Assembly (NCBI GenBank): GCA_035252155.1
Contig: DATFDL010000459.1
Coordinates: 1 to 10,002 of the forward strand
Length of the DNA: 10,002 nt
Direction of reading: 5' to 3'
Source: JAICLL01 sp035252155
Lineage (GTDB): Bacteria; Planctomycetota; Planctomycetia; Pirellulales; JAICIG01
Position numbers and translations under genes: made by a program. Of this stretch, positions 1 through 6,476 are shown piece by piece (positions within the stretch are counted from its first letter, which is position 1; the number at the start of each line of letters is the position of its first letter). Under the pieces are notes generated by a model that saw only the letters and a program-made list of their open reading frames with translations, was not told the origin of the DNA and did no database searches.

Positions 1-791
1 CGCGAGATCTCTCGCCAGCCCGAGAGCTTGTGGTGCAAGATCGACAACTTAAAGCTCTCAAAGGCCTCGGCCAGGTCGTCGGGCAGTTCGGCCAGGTTGG
101 CAAAGGGCCGCACCGGCGCGTCGGGCGATTCGGCCGGATACTCCGCCGCATCGACATCGAAGGCCACGCCGGCCTGACTGCCGGCGGGTTCGGCGTCTTC
201 GTCGGTGTCGCGGTCGCCGGCGGGCGCGCGGCCCTCGCCGTCGGACCGCTCGCCTGGATCGCGCACCATGCTCAGCTCGCCCTCGGCGGCCGAATCGGCG
301 TCTTCGTCAAACTCGGTTTCGACGATGTCGGCCTCGCGCGGACGCTCGCCGGCGACGCCCCCTAGCGCCTCCCAGCGGCGCGAGCGCATTTCGCTCACCG
401 GCCATTCGCTTTGCACGGCCCCTTCGAGCCACATTTCAGCATCGGTCCAATCGAGCGCCGCCTGAAAGTGGCTCCAGAACAGCCGCGGAAACTGTCCGCG
501 CTGGAGATGGAACCGTTCGTAGACGCGCCGCAGGCGGCCGACATGCTGGCTGCTGACCTGTCCGACGCGCCGGCTCCAGGCCTCGTCGGAGTATTGAGTG
601 GCCGCGGCGCCGGCGGCCCGCAAGGTCTCGCGCCATTCGTGAATGATCCGCCCTTTTTCCCAATTGGTAGTGCTGATCAGGCCGCGCCACTCTCCGACAA
701 AGCCAAGCGACGCCTGGTCGGCCTCGCTCACGTGCAACTCGCCGACTTCTTCCGGGGACGACTCGATCGATGATGCCGATAATTCTGCCAC
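1..791 (-). CDS. Conserved hypothetical protein, HTH-like N-terminal region (3' end beyond window)
   Basis: An open frame on the minus strand runs without a stop from a GTG at 791-789 to the left edge, giving 263 codons of a protein whose C-terminus is outside the window. GTG is chosen because a GAGGA Shine-Dalgarno sequence (801-797) lies 5 nt upstream and the first in-frame ATG is only codon 120. The N-terminal ~145 residues are rich in Trp and Arg and look like a folded helical domain; residues ~70-94 (around AWSRRVG...SSQHVGRLRRV) read like a helix-turn-helix, with a Ser-Gln-His-Val-x-Arg-Leu recognition-helix pattern. Residues ~150-215 form an acidic, low-complexity linker rich in Glu, Asp, Gly and Ala. 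A second ordered segment starts near residue 225 (PVRPFANLAELPDDL) and contains SFKLSILHHKLSGWREIS at the edge. I recall similar proteins only as uncharacterised planctomycete proteins. DNA binding is inference from the HTH-like pattern; no function is assigned. Confidence 0.8.
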   Translation of the reverse strand, partial: MAELSASSIESSPEEVGELHVSEADQASLGFVGEWRGLISTTNWEKGRIIHEWRETLRAAGAAATQYSDEAWSRRVGQVSSQHVGRLRRVYERFHLQRGQFPRLFWSHFQAALDWTDAEMWLEGAVQSEWPVSEMRSRRWEALGGVAGERPREADIVETEFDEDADSAAEGELSMVRDPGERSDGEGRAPAGDRDTDEDAEPAGSQAGVAFDVDAAEYPAESPDAPVRPFANLAELPDDLAEAFESFKLSILHHKLSGWREIS

Positions 792-829
792 GCTTATCCT
801 CGCACTTGCTGGAACGTTTCCTTCATGGA

Positions 830-866
830 ACGAAGAATTCTAAAGCAGTGCCGCACGGCGCTCCAA
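830..866 (-). promoter_or_regulatory. Candidate promoter for the gene starting at 791
   Basis: On the minus strand a TAGAAT -10-like hexamer (842-837, five of six bases match TATAAT) lies 18 bp downstream of a weak TTGGAG -35-like hexamer (866-861). The predicted transcript would start near 830, leaving a leader of about 40 nt before the GTG at 791. The spacer contains a 13-bp sequence that recurs at 1127-1139. The call rests only on sigma-70-like consensus matching. Confidence 0.3.
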
Positions 867-1021
867 CTGCCGCGAACCGGCAATCGCATGACGAGCGAAG
901 CAGCGTAAGGAAAACGGCGTCGGACAAGTGCTTTTTTAGCCGTGAACAAAATGCGCGGACGCGCGGCAACCGTGGGGATAACTTGTCATCGCAACAACTC
1001 GCCAACCAAACAACGAACAGA

Positions 1022-1206
1022 GTGCCACGGCATCCGTCGCAGCGCGATGAGCATCGCCATGCGCACAGGCACGGCCGCTGCGACGGACGCCGTGCGGTTG
1101 GGCTCTTCGGTCCGACTTCTGCGCCGGTGCCGCACGGCGTCCGCCGCGGCGAATTACGTCGCGCGGCGGGCCCTTGCCAACCGCGCCGCGGCGGATGCCG
1201 TGGCAC
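1022..1206. repeat. Large imperfect palindrome (long hairpin-forming element)
   Basis: Two nested inverted repeats share almost the same centre (near 1114). The outer arms 1022-1046 and 1182-1206 pair over 25 bp with one mismatch and one G-T wobble; the outermost 15 bp (gtgccacggcatccg against cggatgccgtggcac) are perfect. The inner arms 1076-1097 and 1130-1151 pair over 22 bp with one mismatch and one wobble, including 14 perfect bp (1084-1097 with 1130-1143). The segments between them (1047-1075 and 1152-1181) are nearly equal in length and pair only in short blocks, as expected for a decayed long hairpin. A further 6-bp pair (gccaac 1001-1006 with gttggc 1213-1218) lies just outside. It sits between the 3' end of the CDGSH gene and the start of the gene at 791, so it could be a terminator, a structured RNA or a MITE-like mobile remnant. 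I see no target-site duplication. Confidence 0.85.
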
Positions 1207-1250
1207 CCGGAAGTTGGCCTATCCGTTGATGATTATGCCGGATGCCGAAG

Positions 1251-1475
1251 TCAACCGTTCGCTGGCGTCGCCGTTTCCGACGCCTGAAAATCGCAGTGCT
1301 TGTGCGAGCCGTCGCAGAAAGGCTTGTTCGTCGAACGGCCGCAACGGCAAAGCGCGATGTTCGGTTTTTCGGGATTAATCGGAAAGGGATTCCCTTGGGC
1401 GTCGCAAATCACCACCGGTCCTTCGACCACAAACGGACCGTTGTTGCGAGTGCGAATGGTTACGATGGCCGACAT
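1251..1475 (-). CDS. CDGSH iron-sulfur domain protein
   Basis: A 74-residue protein with one complete CDGSH motif: C43-R-C45-G-R-S48-T-N-K-P52-F-C54-D-G-S-H58. This fits the family consensus C-x-C-x2-S/T-x3-P-x-C-D-G-S/A/T-H exactly, so the three-Cys, one-His ligand set for a [2Fe-2S] cluster is intact. Family members (mitoNEET-like) are small redox or cluster-carrying proteins; the specific partner here is unknown. No signal peptide or membrane segment is visible, so a cytoplasmic location is likely. The first ~25 residues form a beta-rich stretch ending in a 'GPVVICDAQGNP' segment typical of bacterial CDGSH proteins. The ATG at 1475 is preceded by a TGAGGT Shine-Dalgarno sequence that overlaps the stop codon of the upstream protease gene, only 8 bp away, so the two genes form an operon with probable translational coupling. 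Confidence 0.93.
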   Translation of the reverse strand: MSAIVTIRTRNNGPFVVEGPVVICDAQGNPFPINPEKPNIALCRCGRSTNKPFCDGSHKHCDFQASETATPANG

Positions 1476-1480
1476 GCCGG

Positions 1481-1486
1481 ACCTCA
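1481..1486 (-). promoter_or_regulatory. Ribosome binding site overlapping the upstream stop codon
   Basis: Minus-strand TGAGGT (1486-1481): the first three bases are the TGA stop of the protease gene and GAGGT is the Shine-Dalgarno sequence for the CDGSH gene, which starts 5 nt further on at 1475. This arrangement favours translational coupling of the two genes. Confidence 0.7.
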
Positions 1487-2074
1487 GTGTTGTGAAGGTT
1501 GATGATGCCGAATGCGTATTAGATAGATCAATGCCAGAAAGTCATAGACGGCGTGAGCGATGATCGGCGCCAGCAGATTGCCGGTCGCCCGTTCGAGCCA
1601 ACCCAGATACGCGCCGATCGCCGTGGCCAGGAGGCAATATCCCAGATTCAAAGCATGACAAAGGCCGAAGAGGAGAGCCGCTAGGCCGCACGCTACCCAC
1701 GGTCCCCAGCTTGCCGCCAACCCGCGCTGCACGACACCTCGGAAGAGCAGTTCTTCGCCCACGCCCGCCACCAGCGAGATCAGGGCGAAGTCGGCCAAAC
1801 TGCCGGCGCGAAACAGCGGAACTACGAATTCGTCGACCAACATTTTCAATTCGCGAAATGGCCCCACGGGCCAGCGCATCACGAGCCACATGACGACCAG
1901 CAAGGGACAAGCCGCCGCCAGCCCGGTTGCCGCCGACGCCAGATCGACTCGCCAGCCGCTCCAGAGCGGGACTTCCAGGCACCAGGCGAGCAGCACCGCC
2001 ACGGCCCCAATCGCCCCTTCGGCCAGGGCCGCCCAAAGCACGAAATGGCCATCGGATGGCAGCGAGTCGTTCAT
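1484..2074 (-). CDS. CPBP family intramembrane glutamic endopeptidase (CAAX protease/Rce1-like)
   Basis: A 196-residue, strongly hydrophobic protein with about five or six membrane segments. It carries all three motifs of the CPBP/ABI family in order: EExxxR (E107-E108-L-L-F-R112), FxxxH (F136-G-L-C-H140) and HxxxD (H174-A-V-Y-D178). In Rce1-type enzymes these residues line the intramembrane active site. Bacterial members are linked to protein processing, bacteriocin self-immunity and membrane protein turnover, but the substrate of this one cannot be read from sequence. I start it at the ATG at 2074 rather than an in-frame ATG at 2152: the former has AAGG at 2087-2084, 9 nt upstream, and lies just downstream of a candidate promoter (2139-2111), whereas the upstream ATG lacks a Shine-Dalgarno sequence and would add a Thr/Pro/Arg-rich, non-family extension. 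Its stop is 8 bp before the CDGSH gene, so the two are co-transcribed. Confidence 0.92.
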   Translation of the reverse strand: MNDSLPSDGHFVLWAALAEGAIGAVAVLLAWCLEVPLWSGWRVDLASAATGLAAACPLLVVMWLVMRWPVGPFRELKMLVDEFVVPLFRAGSLADFALISLVAGVGEELLFRGVVQRGLAASWGPWVACGLAALLFGLCHALNLGYCLLATAIGAYLGWLERATGNLLAPIIAHAVYDFLALIYLIRIRHHQPSQH

Positions 2075-2085
2075 CAGGGGCAGCC

Positions 2086-2122
2086 TTGACAATGGCCTAC
2101 AGGCGGTGGTAGTGTAGGGGTT
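2086..2122 (+). promoter_or_regulatory. Candidate promoter for the HEAT-protein operon
   Basis: A perfect TTGACA -35 hexamer (2086-2091) is followed after 18 bp by TAGTGT (2110-2115), a weak -10 (three of six) strengthened by an extended -10 TG at 2107-2108. Transcription would start near 2122 and leave a leader of about 190 nt before the ATG at 2315. Consensus matching only; the long leader lowers confidence. Confidence 0.35.
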
Positions 2123-2139
2123 AACTCCCGTCGCCTCAA
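2104..2139 (-). promoter_or_regulatory. Candidate promoter for the protease-CDGSH operon
   Basis: Minus-strand TTGAGG (2139-2134), a 17-bp spacer and TACACT (2116-2111), each matching four of six sigma-70 consensus bases. The predicted transcript would start near 2104, about 30 nt before the ATG at 2074, which supports that start. The -10 hexamer overlaps that of the candidate plus-strand promoter almost base for base. Confidence 0.35.
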
Positions 2140-2314
2140 GCTGTTTCGGCATTCGTTACTTAGGAACAGGAACAGAGTCGTTGGTCGTCGCCAGCCGACG
2201 CGCCGCCGCCACTTTTCTCTTGGACGGCCAATCCGGGCATTCCAACGCGGCCGGATGGCATCGAAGCGGCGCGGTGCTTGTCGGTTGTCCCGATGGCAGT
2301 TAGGATTTTTCTTC

Positions 2315-3937
2315 ATGCAAGCATGCATTTGGTCTGCAACGAAGCGGCGCTTTTGCGCACATGCGCTGGCCGCCTTGGCATTCGTGGTTCTCAGCGGCGG
2401 ACGACGAACGTGGGCGGCGCCTTCGGCCAACCCCGTGGCTGGTGAATTCGAGGGCGAACACCAGTACACCGGCAAGGACGGCCAAGAGCGCGAGATCGTC
2501 GAGCCGACCAAAGGCGAAATGGGAAAATTTAGAGGTCTACTCGGGCAGGGCAAGGCCAACACGAAAGAAGAACAGGAGCTTTTTGAAAAGGCGTCGCACT
2601 ACGAGGTTTACTCGCTGACCTGGAGCGAGAACATCACGAAGCTGCCGTCTCTTCGCACTGATCTGAAAAAGCTCCTCGTTTTGGCGGGCAAGACGAATGC
2701 CGCGCCCGATCTGCACGACCAACTGAACCGGACGACGCTCAAGGTGTGCGGCGATGCGGCCGACGACGCTCGGTATCCGTTGGCCGTCCGTTTCAACTGC
2801 CTGCTGATGATCGGCGAGCTCGACGCCAAGGAAAAGACGACCTCTTCGAACCCCATCGTTCCGCTGCCTGAGGCCCGCAAGCGTTTGCTCGATGTGCTTG
2901 GCGACGGCCAGCAACCGGTCTGTTTGAGGATGGCTGCAATGGTATCGTTGCTGCGGCATCTAAACGCCTGGCAGGGAATCTCGGCCGAAGATCAGAACCG
3001 ACTGACCGAGTCGGCGATGGCGATCATCGGCGTGCCGCTCGACCCGAAGCGTGATTCCGCCGGCTCGATCTGGCTGCGCTTGCGGGCGTTCGACGCGCTG
3101 CGGATGATGTCGGCGAAAGGTGTGAAAGTCGACCAGCCGGCGGTCGCCGCGGCGCTATCGACGATCGTCGCCGACGAGCGCATCGCCACGTGGATCCGCT
3201 GCCAGGCCACCGGCGAACTGGCGAGCATCGAAGCGGCGCAGTTTCCGCCGGACACAGCCACTCAGGACGTGCGGGCCGTGGCGAACTTGATTATCGCGAT
3301 GTCGGCATCGAATCCCTTTACCAAGTTCGCGCAACAAGCCGCTCTCGAAAAAGAAGCCGCTGAGAGAGAAGAAGCCAGCCGCGGCGGCAGAGGCCGCCGG
3401 GGACGAGGCGATGACGAGAAAGATTCGGACAAGGCGACGGAAAAGCCGGAGGACAAGCAGCCCGCTCTGCCGTTGACCGCCAAGATGCGCGAAGTGGCTG
3501 CCCGCGCGATGTTGCACGATTTGGGCAGGGTGAGGCTGGGGCTACTGGGTCGAGGACCGGCACGACGGGGCGAGCTGCCGCATTCGACTACGCACGGCCT
3601 TTATGCCGCCTGCGATGCCGACGGCCAGAAGGCGATCAAGTCTGCCGTCGCCCATCTCGACGAGATGCTGGCCGAGCTGAGCAAATTAGACGTCAGAAGA
3701 GATATTGTCGGAAAGGATGATATCGCCCAAGTCGCGCTGGCGATCGAAAACAGCGGCCGCGCTTTGGCAGAAGAACGGGCCGACATGCCGGCGGCCGCGG
3801 GCGAGGCCGCCGGACCGGAGGGCGACCCTGAAAAAGCCGTCGTCGCGCCGTCGGCGGGGCATGGCAGGCGACCAGCCTCGGGCCCACCTTCGGGCAACGC
3901 TGCCGCGGGCGAAAGCGCGGTTGCTCCCAACAAATAG
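2315..3937 (+). CDS. Exported hypothetical protein with HEAT-like helical repeats
   Basis: A 540-residue protein that I do not recognise beyond its architecture. The ATG at 2315 is preferred over an in-frame ATG at 2255 because AGGA (2302-2305) lies 9 nt upstream and the shorter form begins with a good signal peptide: a basic n-region (K10, R11, R12), a hydrophobic core (AHALAALAFVVL, residues 15-26) and an A-x-A-type cleavage site near TWA-APS (residues 32-37). The mature part has alpha-helical, HEAT/armadillo-like stretches at about 150-310, with pairs such as 'YPLAVRFNCLLMIGEL' and 'VCLRMAAMVSLLRHLNAW'. Residues ~338-382 are a charged low-complexity linker (Glu/Lys, then RGGRGRRGRG, then Asp/Lys/Glu). 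A second helical block (~388-490) precedes an Ala/Gly/Pro-rich disordered tail. The HEAT lipoprotein gene starts 45 bp downstream on the same strand, suggesting an operon and a shared periplasmic or envelope role, probably as protein-protein scaffolds. No catalytic motif is visible. Confidence 0.85.
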   Translation: MQACIWSATKRRFCAHALAALAFVVLSGGRRTWAAPSANPVAGEFEGEHQYTGKDGQEREIVEPTKGEMGKFRGLLGQGKANTKEEQELFEKASHYEVYSLTWSENITKLPSLRTDLKKLLVLAGKTNAAPDLHDQLNRTTLKVCGDAADDARYPLAVRFNCLLMIGELDAKEKTTSSNPIVPLPEARKRLLDVLGDGQQPVCLRMAAMVSLLRHLNAWQGISAEDQNRLTESAMAIIGVPLDPKRDSAGSIWLRLRAFDALRMMSAKGVKVDQPAVAAALSTIVADERIATWIRCQATGELASIEAAQFPPDTATQDVRAVANLIIAMSASNPFTKFAQQAALEKEAAEREEASRGGRGRRGRGDDEKDSDKATEKPEDKQPALPLTAKMREVAARAMLHDLGRVRLGLLGRGPARRGELPHSTTHGLYAACDADGQKAIKSAVAHLDEMLAELSKLDVRRDIVGKDDIAQVALAIENSGRALAEERADMPAAAGEAAGPEGDPEKAVVAPSAGHGRRPASGPPSGNAAAGESAVAPNK

Positions 3938-3982
3938 CGTGTTTGAGTCGAACTCAAAACTAAGGCAAAAGGATTTGCCACC

Positions 3983-6424
3983 GTGGCTCTCCGCCCTTCG
4001 CTCGTCTTTCGCGCGCTGATGCTTCTCGTCGTCCCTGGCGTGGCATTCTCGCCGCTGGGCTGCAAGGGACTGAACCTTCAAGCCTTCGGCGGCGCGAAGC
4101 AGAAGGTCGAATCGTCTTCGGAAAAAGACTCGGACAAGCCGTCCGAGGCGTCGCCCGCCGATGAAGACTCGGCGACGTCGTCGGAGCTCGCCAAGCTTCC
4201 TCCGGCTGTGATGCTCGACGCCTGGATCGCGCTGGCGCCGCAACCTTCGCTCGAACCGGACGCGGGCTACTACTGGCGGCACGCGGGCCTCGAATCGCTG
4301 TTAGCCGCGCCGGCCGACGAGCACCCCGATTTTGCGGCCGTGCTCGACAGCGAGAACGGCGTGGCGGCCACCAATGCGGCCATCGCGCTGGCGCGGCTGG
4401 GCGATCAACGCGGCCGCGACCGGTTGGTCGAGTCGGTGCGCGACACTTCCCTGCGTCTCGAGTTGCGCTGCGCCGCCGCCGAGGCACTGGGCGGCATGAG
4501 CGCGCCGCCGGAAGTGAAAACTTTACGCGAGCTGATCGACCGCTACGGGCGGTTCGGGGGCGACGCACCCACCTACCTGCCCGAACTTCACGCGGAGTTG
4601 CTTTATGCTCTGGGCCGCCAGGTCGACGCAGGCGCCGACGAACGCTTCAATGCGGCGCTGAAGAGTCCCGCCGCGATCGTGCGGCTGGCGGCGGTGCGCG
4701 GCTGGGTGCGGGCCGGCCAGGCCGAACTGCCACCGCGTGTCGCCGATCTGCGTACCGATCCTGACACGCGGGTGCGGGCGGCGACGCTCGATGCCATGGT
4801 GTCGCGACGGCATCCGCAGGCCCTCGACGCGGCGCGGGCTGCGCTGCACGATTACCGGCTGGAAGTTCGCCTGGCAGCGATTGCCGCGCTGGGCCGCCTG
4901 GGAGGCGACGAAGCTCGTCAGGCGCTCGAAGCGCTCGGGCGCGAGCCCGAGGCGATTTGGGCGCCGGCGGTGGCCGCCCTTGGCGCACTCGGCGCGCGCG
5001 GTCCGGTGTTCGCCGCGGCCGACAACCCGTCGTGGCGGGTCCGTCAGTCGGTGGCCCGCGCCCTGGCACGCTGGCCCGACGAGGAGTCGGCCGAGCTGAT
5101 CCGGCGATTGACGGCCGACCCCAGCATCGAGGTCCAAAAGCAACTCGTCGCCGCCCTGGCCGACTGGCCGTTGACGCAGGCTGGCCCGCTGCTGCTGGGG
5201 ATGATGGAGCGCGGCGGGTATCTGCCGGGCAAGCTGGCCGCGGCGCAACTCGCTGCGCATTGGCCGCCCGCCGAGGATTATTCGGCCGACGCGCCCGCCG
5301 ATCGACGCGCCGAAACCCTGGCTGCGTTGAGTCGCACTTGGTACGAGCAACACGGCGTCGTTGATGCCCGCCCGCCGGCCGCGGCATCGCCCGAGACGCC
5401 CGAGTCCCCTGACGGGCAGCGCGTCGATGCGGCGGCCGATCTGGTCGCCCTCTTGCACACCAAGCCGACCGATGGCCCGGCCGCGACCCAGGCGCTGCGT
5501 GGGCTGCGCGAGTTTGGCCCCGATCTGCCCGCCGTGCTGGCGCAGCTCATCACCGAGCGGCAAACCGCCTTGCCCGAGCGCGTCTATCGTGAGGTGCTGC
5601 CGCACTTTGGCGAAGAGTTCAGCGACTTAGACCGGCTCGCCTCGGCCGACGTGCAGCAACGCCGCCGCGCGGCTGCGCGATTGGCCGACGGCGCGCGGCG
5701 CAGCCCGCTGGCGTTGCTGGCCATGATCCGGTTGGCCGACCTCGGCGCCCGTGAGCCGGACGCCTTGGTTTGGATCAGCATGTTGCGGGCGGTCGCCGAC
5801 GACGAGCGCGAGCCTTCAATCAGCCTGGCCTACGCTGGCCTGGGACATAGCTCGCCCGAAGTGCGCCGATTGGCGATCGAACACCTGGCGGCGCACCCGG
5901 CCCCCGCCCATGCTCGGCCCTTGTTGCCCGCCTTGGAAGACAAGCATCAAGCGGTGGTGCTGGCCGCCGTGAAGGCACTGGGCCATCCGGGCATGCTCGA
6001 CGATCCCGCGCCGCTCGAACGGCTGCTGGCCACCAACGACCCCAAGCTGCGGCTGGCGGTCACTCAAAGCCTGATTTTGCTGCGCGCCGAGCGCGGACCG
6101 CAAACGCTGGAGCTGTTGGCGCACGACTCCAACGCCGACACCCGCCGCCAGGCCGCGCTGATGATGGGCCGCTTTGCCGAGCCTCGTTACACCGCCACGC
6201 TGATCAGCTTGCTCGACGACACGCTGGGCGTGCGCCTCGCCGCCCTGGCCGCCTTGCCCCGTGTGGCCGGACACGACCTGAACGAAGCGGCCGGCGACAC
6301 CAGCACGCTCGACCGCATCGGCCGCTGGAAACAATGGTGGGAACACCGCGGCGACGCCGTGGATGGTGGCGACGAGAAGCAAGCCGCCTCACATTCCGAC
6401 GTCGTTCCGGAGGCGCTGGAGTGA
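3983..6424 (+). CDS. HEAT-repeat protein, probable lipoprotein
   Basis: An 813-residue protein translated from a GTG at 3983, with AAAAGGA (3967-3973) 9 nt upstream. The N-terminus is a short signal peptide (ALMLLVVPGVAF core) ending in PLGC27, a lipobox-like site with Pro instead of Leu/Val/Ile at -3, so lipidation on Cys27 is probable but not certain. Residues ~30-68 are a Ser/Glu/Asp/Lys-rich tether. Alpha-helical HEAT (EZ_HEAT/PBS-lyase-like) repeats then fill about 125-180, 225-425 and 545-770, recognisable as ~30-residue units with patterns such as 'DTRVRAATLDAM', 'RLEVRLAAIAALGRLG', 'SWRVRQSVARALARW' and 'SPEVRRLAIEHLAAH'. A Pro/Ala/Glu-rich break at ~455-480 divides the solenoid into two halves. 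The C-terminus has a Trp-rich RWKQWWEHRG (781-790) before a polar tail. Only one other cysteine (C163) is present. HEAT solenoids bind proteins; the partner is unknown. It follows the other exported protein gene by 45 bp. Confidence 0.9.
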   Translation: MALRPSLVFRALMLLVVPGVAFSPLGCKGLNLQAFGGAKQKVESSSEKDSDKPSEASPADEDSATSSELAKLPPAVMLDAWIALAPQPSLEPDAGYYWRHAGLESLLAAPADEHPDFAAVLDSENGVAATNAAIALARLGDQRGRDRLVESVRDTSLRLELRCAAAEALGGMSAPPEVKTLRELIDRYGRFGGDAPTYLPELHAELLYALGRQVDAGADERFNAALKSPAAIVRLAAVRGWVRAGQAELPPRVADLRTDPDTRVRAATLDAMVSRRHPQALDAARAALHDYRLEVRLAAIAALGRLGGDEARQALEALGREPEAIWAPAVAALGALGARGPVFAAADNPSWRVRQSVARALARWPDEESAELIRRLTADPSIEVQKQLVAALADWPLTQAGPLLLGMMERGGYLPGKLAAAQLAAHWPPAEDYSADAPADRRAETLAALSRTWYEQHGVVDARPPAAASPETPESPDGQRVDAAADLVALLHTKPTDGPAATQALRGLREFGPDLPAVLAQLITERQTALPERVYREVLPHFGEEFSDLDRLASADVQQRRRAAARLADGARRSPLALLAMIRLADLGAREPDALVWISMLRAVADDEREPSISLAYAGLGHSSPEVRRLAIEHLAAHPAPAHARPLLPALEDKHQAVVLAAVKALGHPGMLDDPAPLERLLATNDPKLRLAVTQSLILLRAERGPQTLELLAHDSNADTRRQAALMMGRFAEPRYTATLISLLDDTLGVRLAALAALPRVAGHDLNEAAGDTSTLDRIGRWKQWWEHRGDAVDGGDEKQAASHSDVVPEALE

Positions 6425-6476
6425 TCGAAGCCGGCTTCGTGATAAGTTATATCTCGCGCGAGCATGAATGCGAAAA

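Larger units (their letters stand above)
792..1250. other. Gene-free stretch holding the palindrome and a short repeat copy
   Basis: No convincing coding sequence is present on either strand: the open frames here give Arg/Ser/Pro-rich translations with no recognisable domain and run straight through the palindrome. The stretch contains the 1022-1206 palindrome, a candidate promoter near 830-866, and a 13-bp sequence gtgccgcacggcg at 848-860 that is repeated at 1127-1139 in the inner right arm of the palindrome, with its inverse present at 1085-1097 as part of the stem. Confidence 0.7.

Noticed and set aside
30..365. Hydrophobic-looking plus-strand open frame near the left edge
   Set aside because: It is antisense to the better-supported minus-strand gene 1-791 and its Gly/Val-rich composition is the mirror of that gene's acidic linker.
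823..1206. A 127-codon minus-strand open frame over the palindrome
   Set aside because: Composition is Arg/Pro/Cys-rich with no recognisable fold, and it exists only because the palindrome is GC-rich.
770..1378. A 202-codon plus-strand open frame across the 792-1250 stretch
   Set aside because: It overlaps the start of the gene at 791 and the CDGSH gene in antisense, runs through the palindrome, and its Arg/Ser/His-rich translation shows no domain or ribosome binding site.
2074..2152. N-terminal extension of the CPBP protease to an ATG at 2152
   Set aside because: There is no Shine-Dalgarno sequence, the extension is not membrane- or family-like, and the candidate promoter lies downstream of that ATG.
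4523..5605. A 360-codon open frame on the minus strand, antisense to the HEAT lipoprotein gene
   Set aside because: Its translation is Arg/Gly/Gln/Pro-rich with no domain, and the plus strand carries clear HEAT repeats with a signal peptide and ribosome binding site. It is a GC-rich antisense shadow.
6426..6439. Palindrome cgaagccggcttcg right after the HEAT gene stop as an intrinsic terminator
   Set aside because: The stem is short (about 5 bp with a 4-nt loop) and no T-run follows, so I do not call it a terminator.
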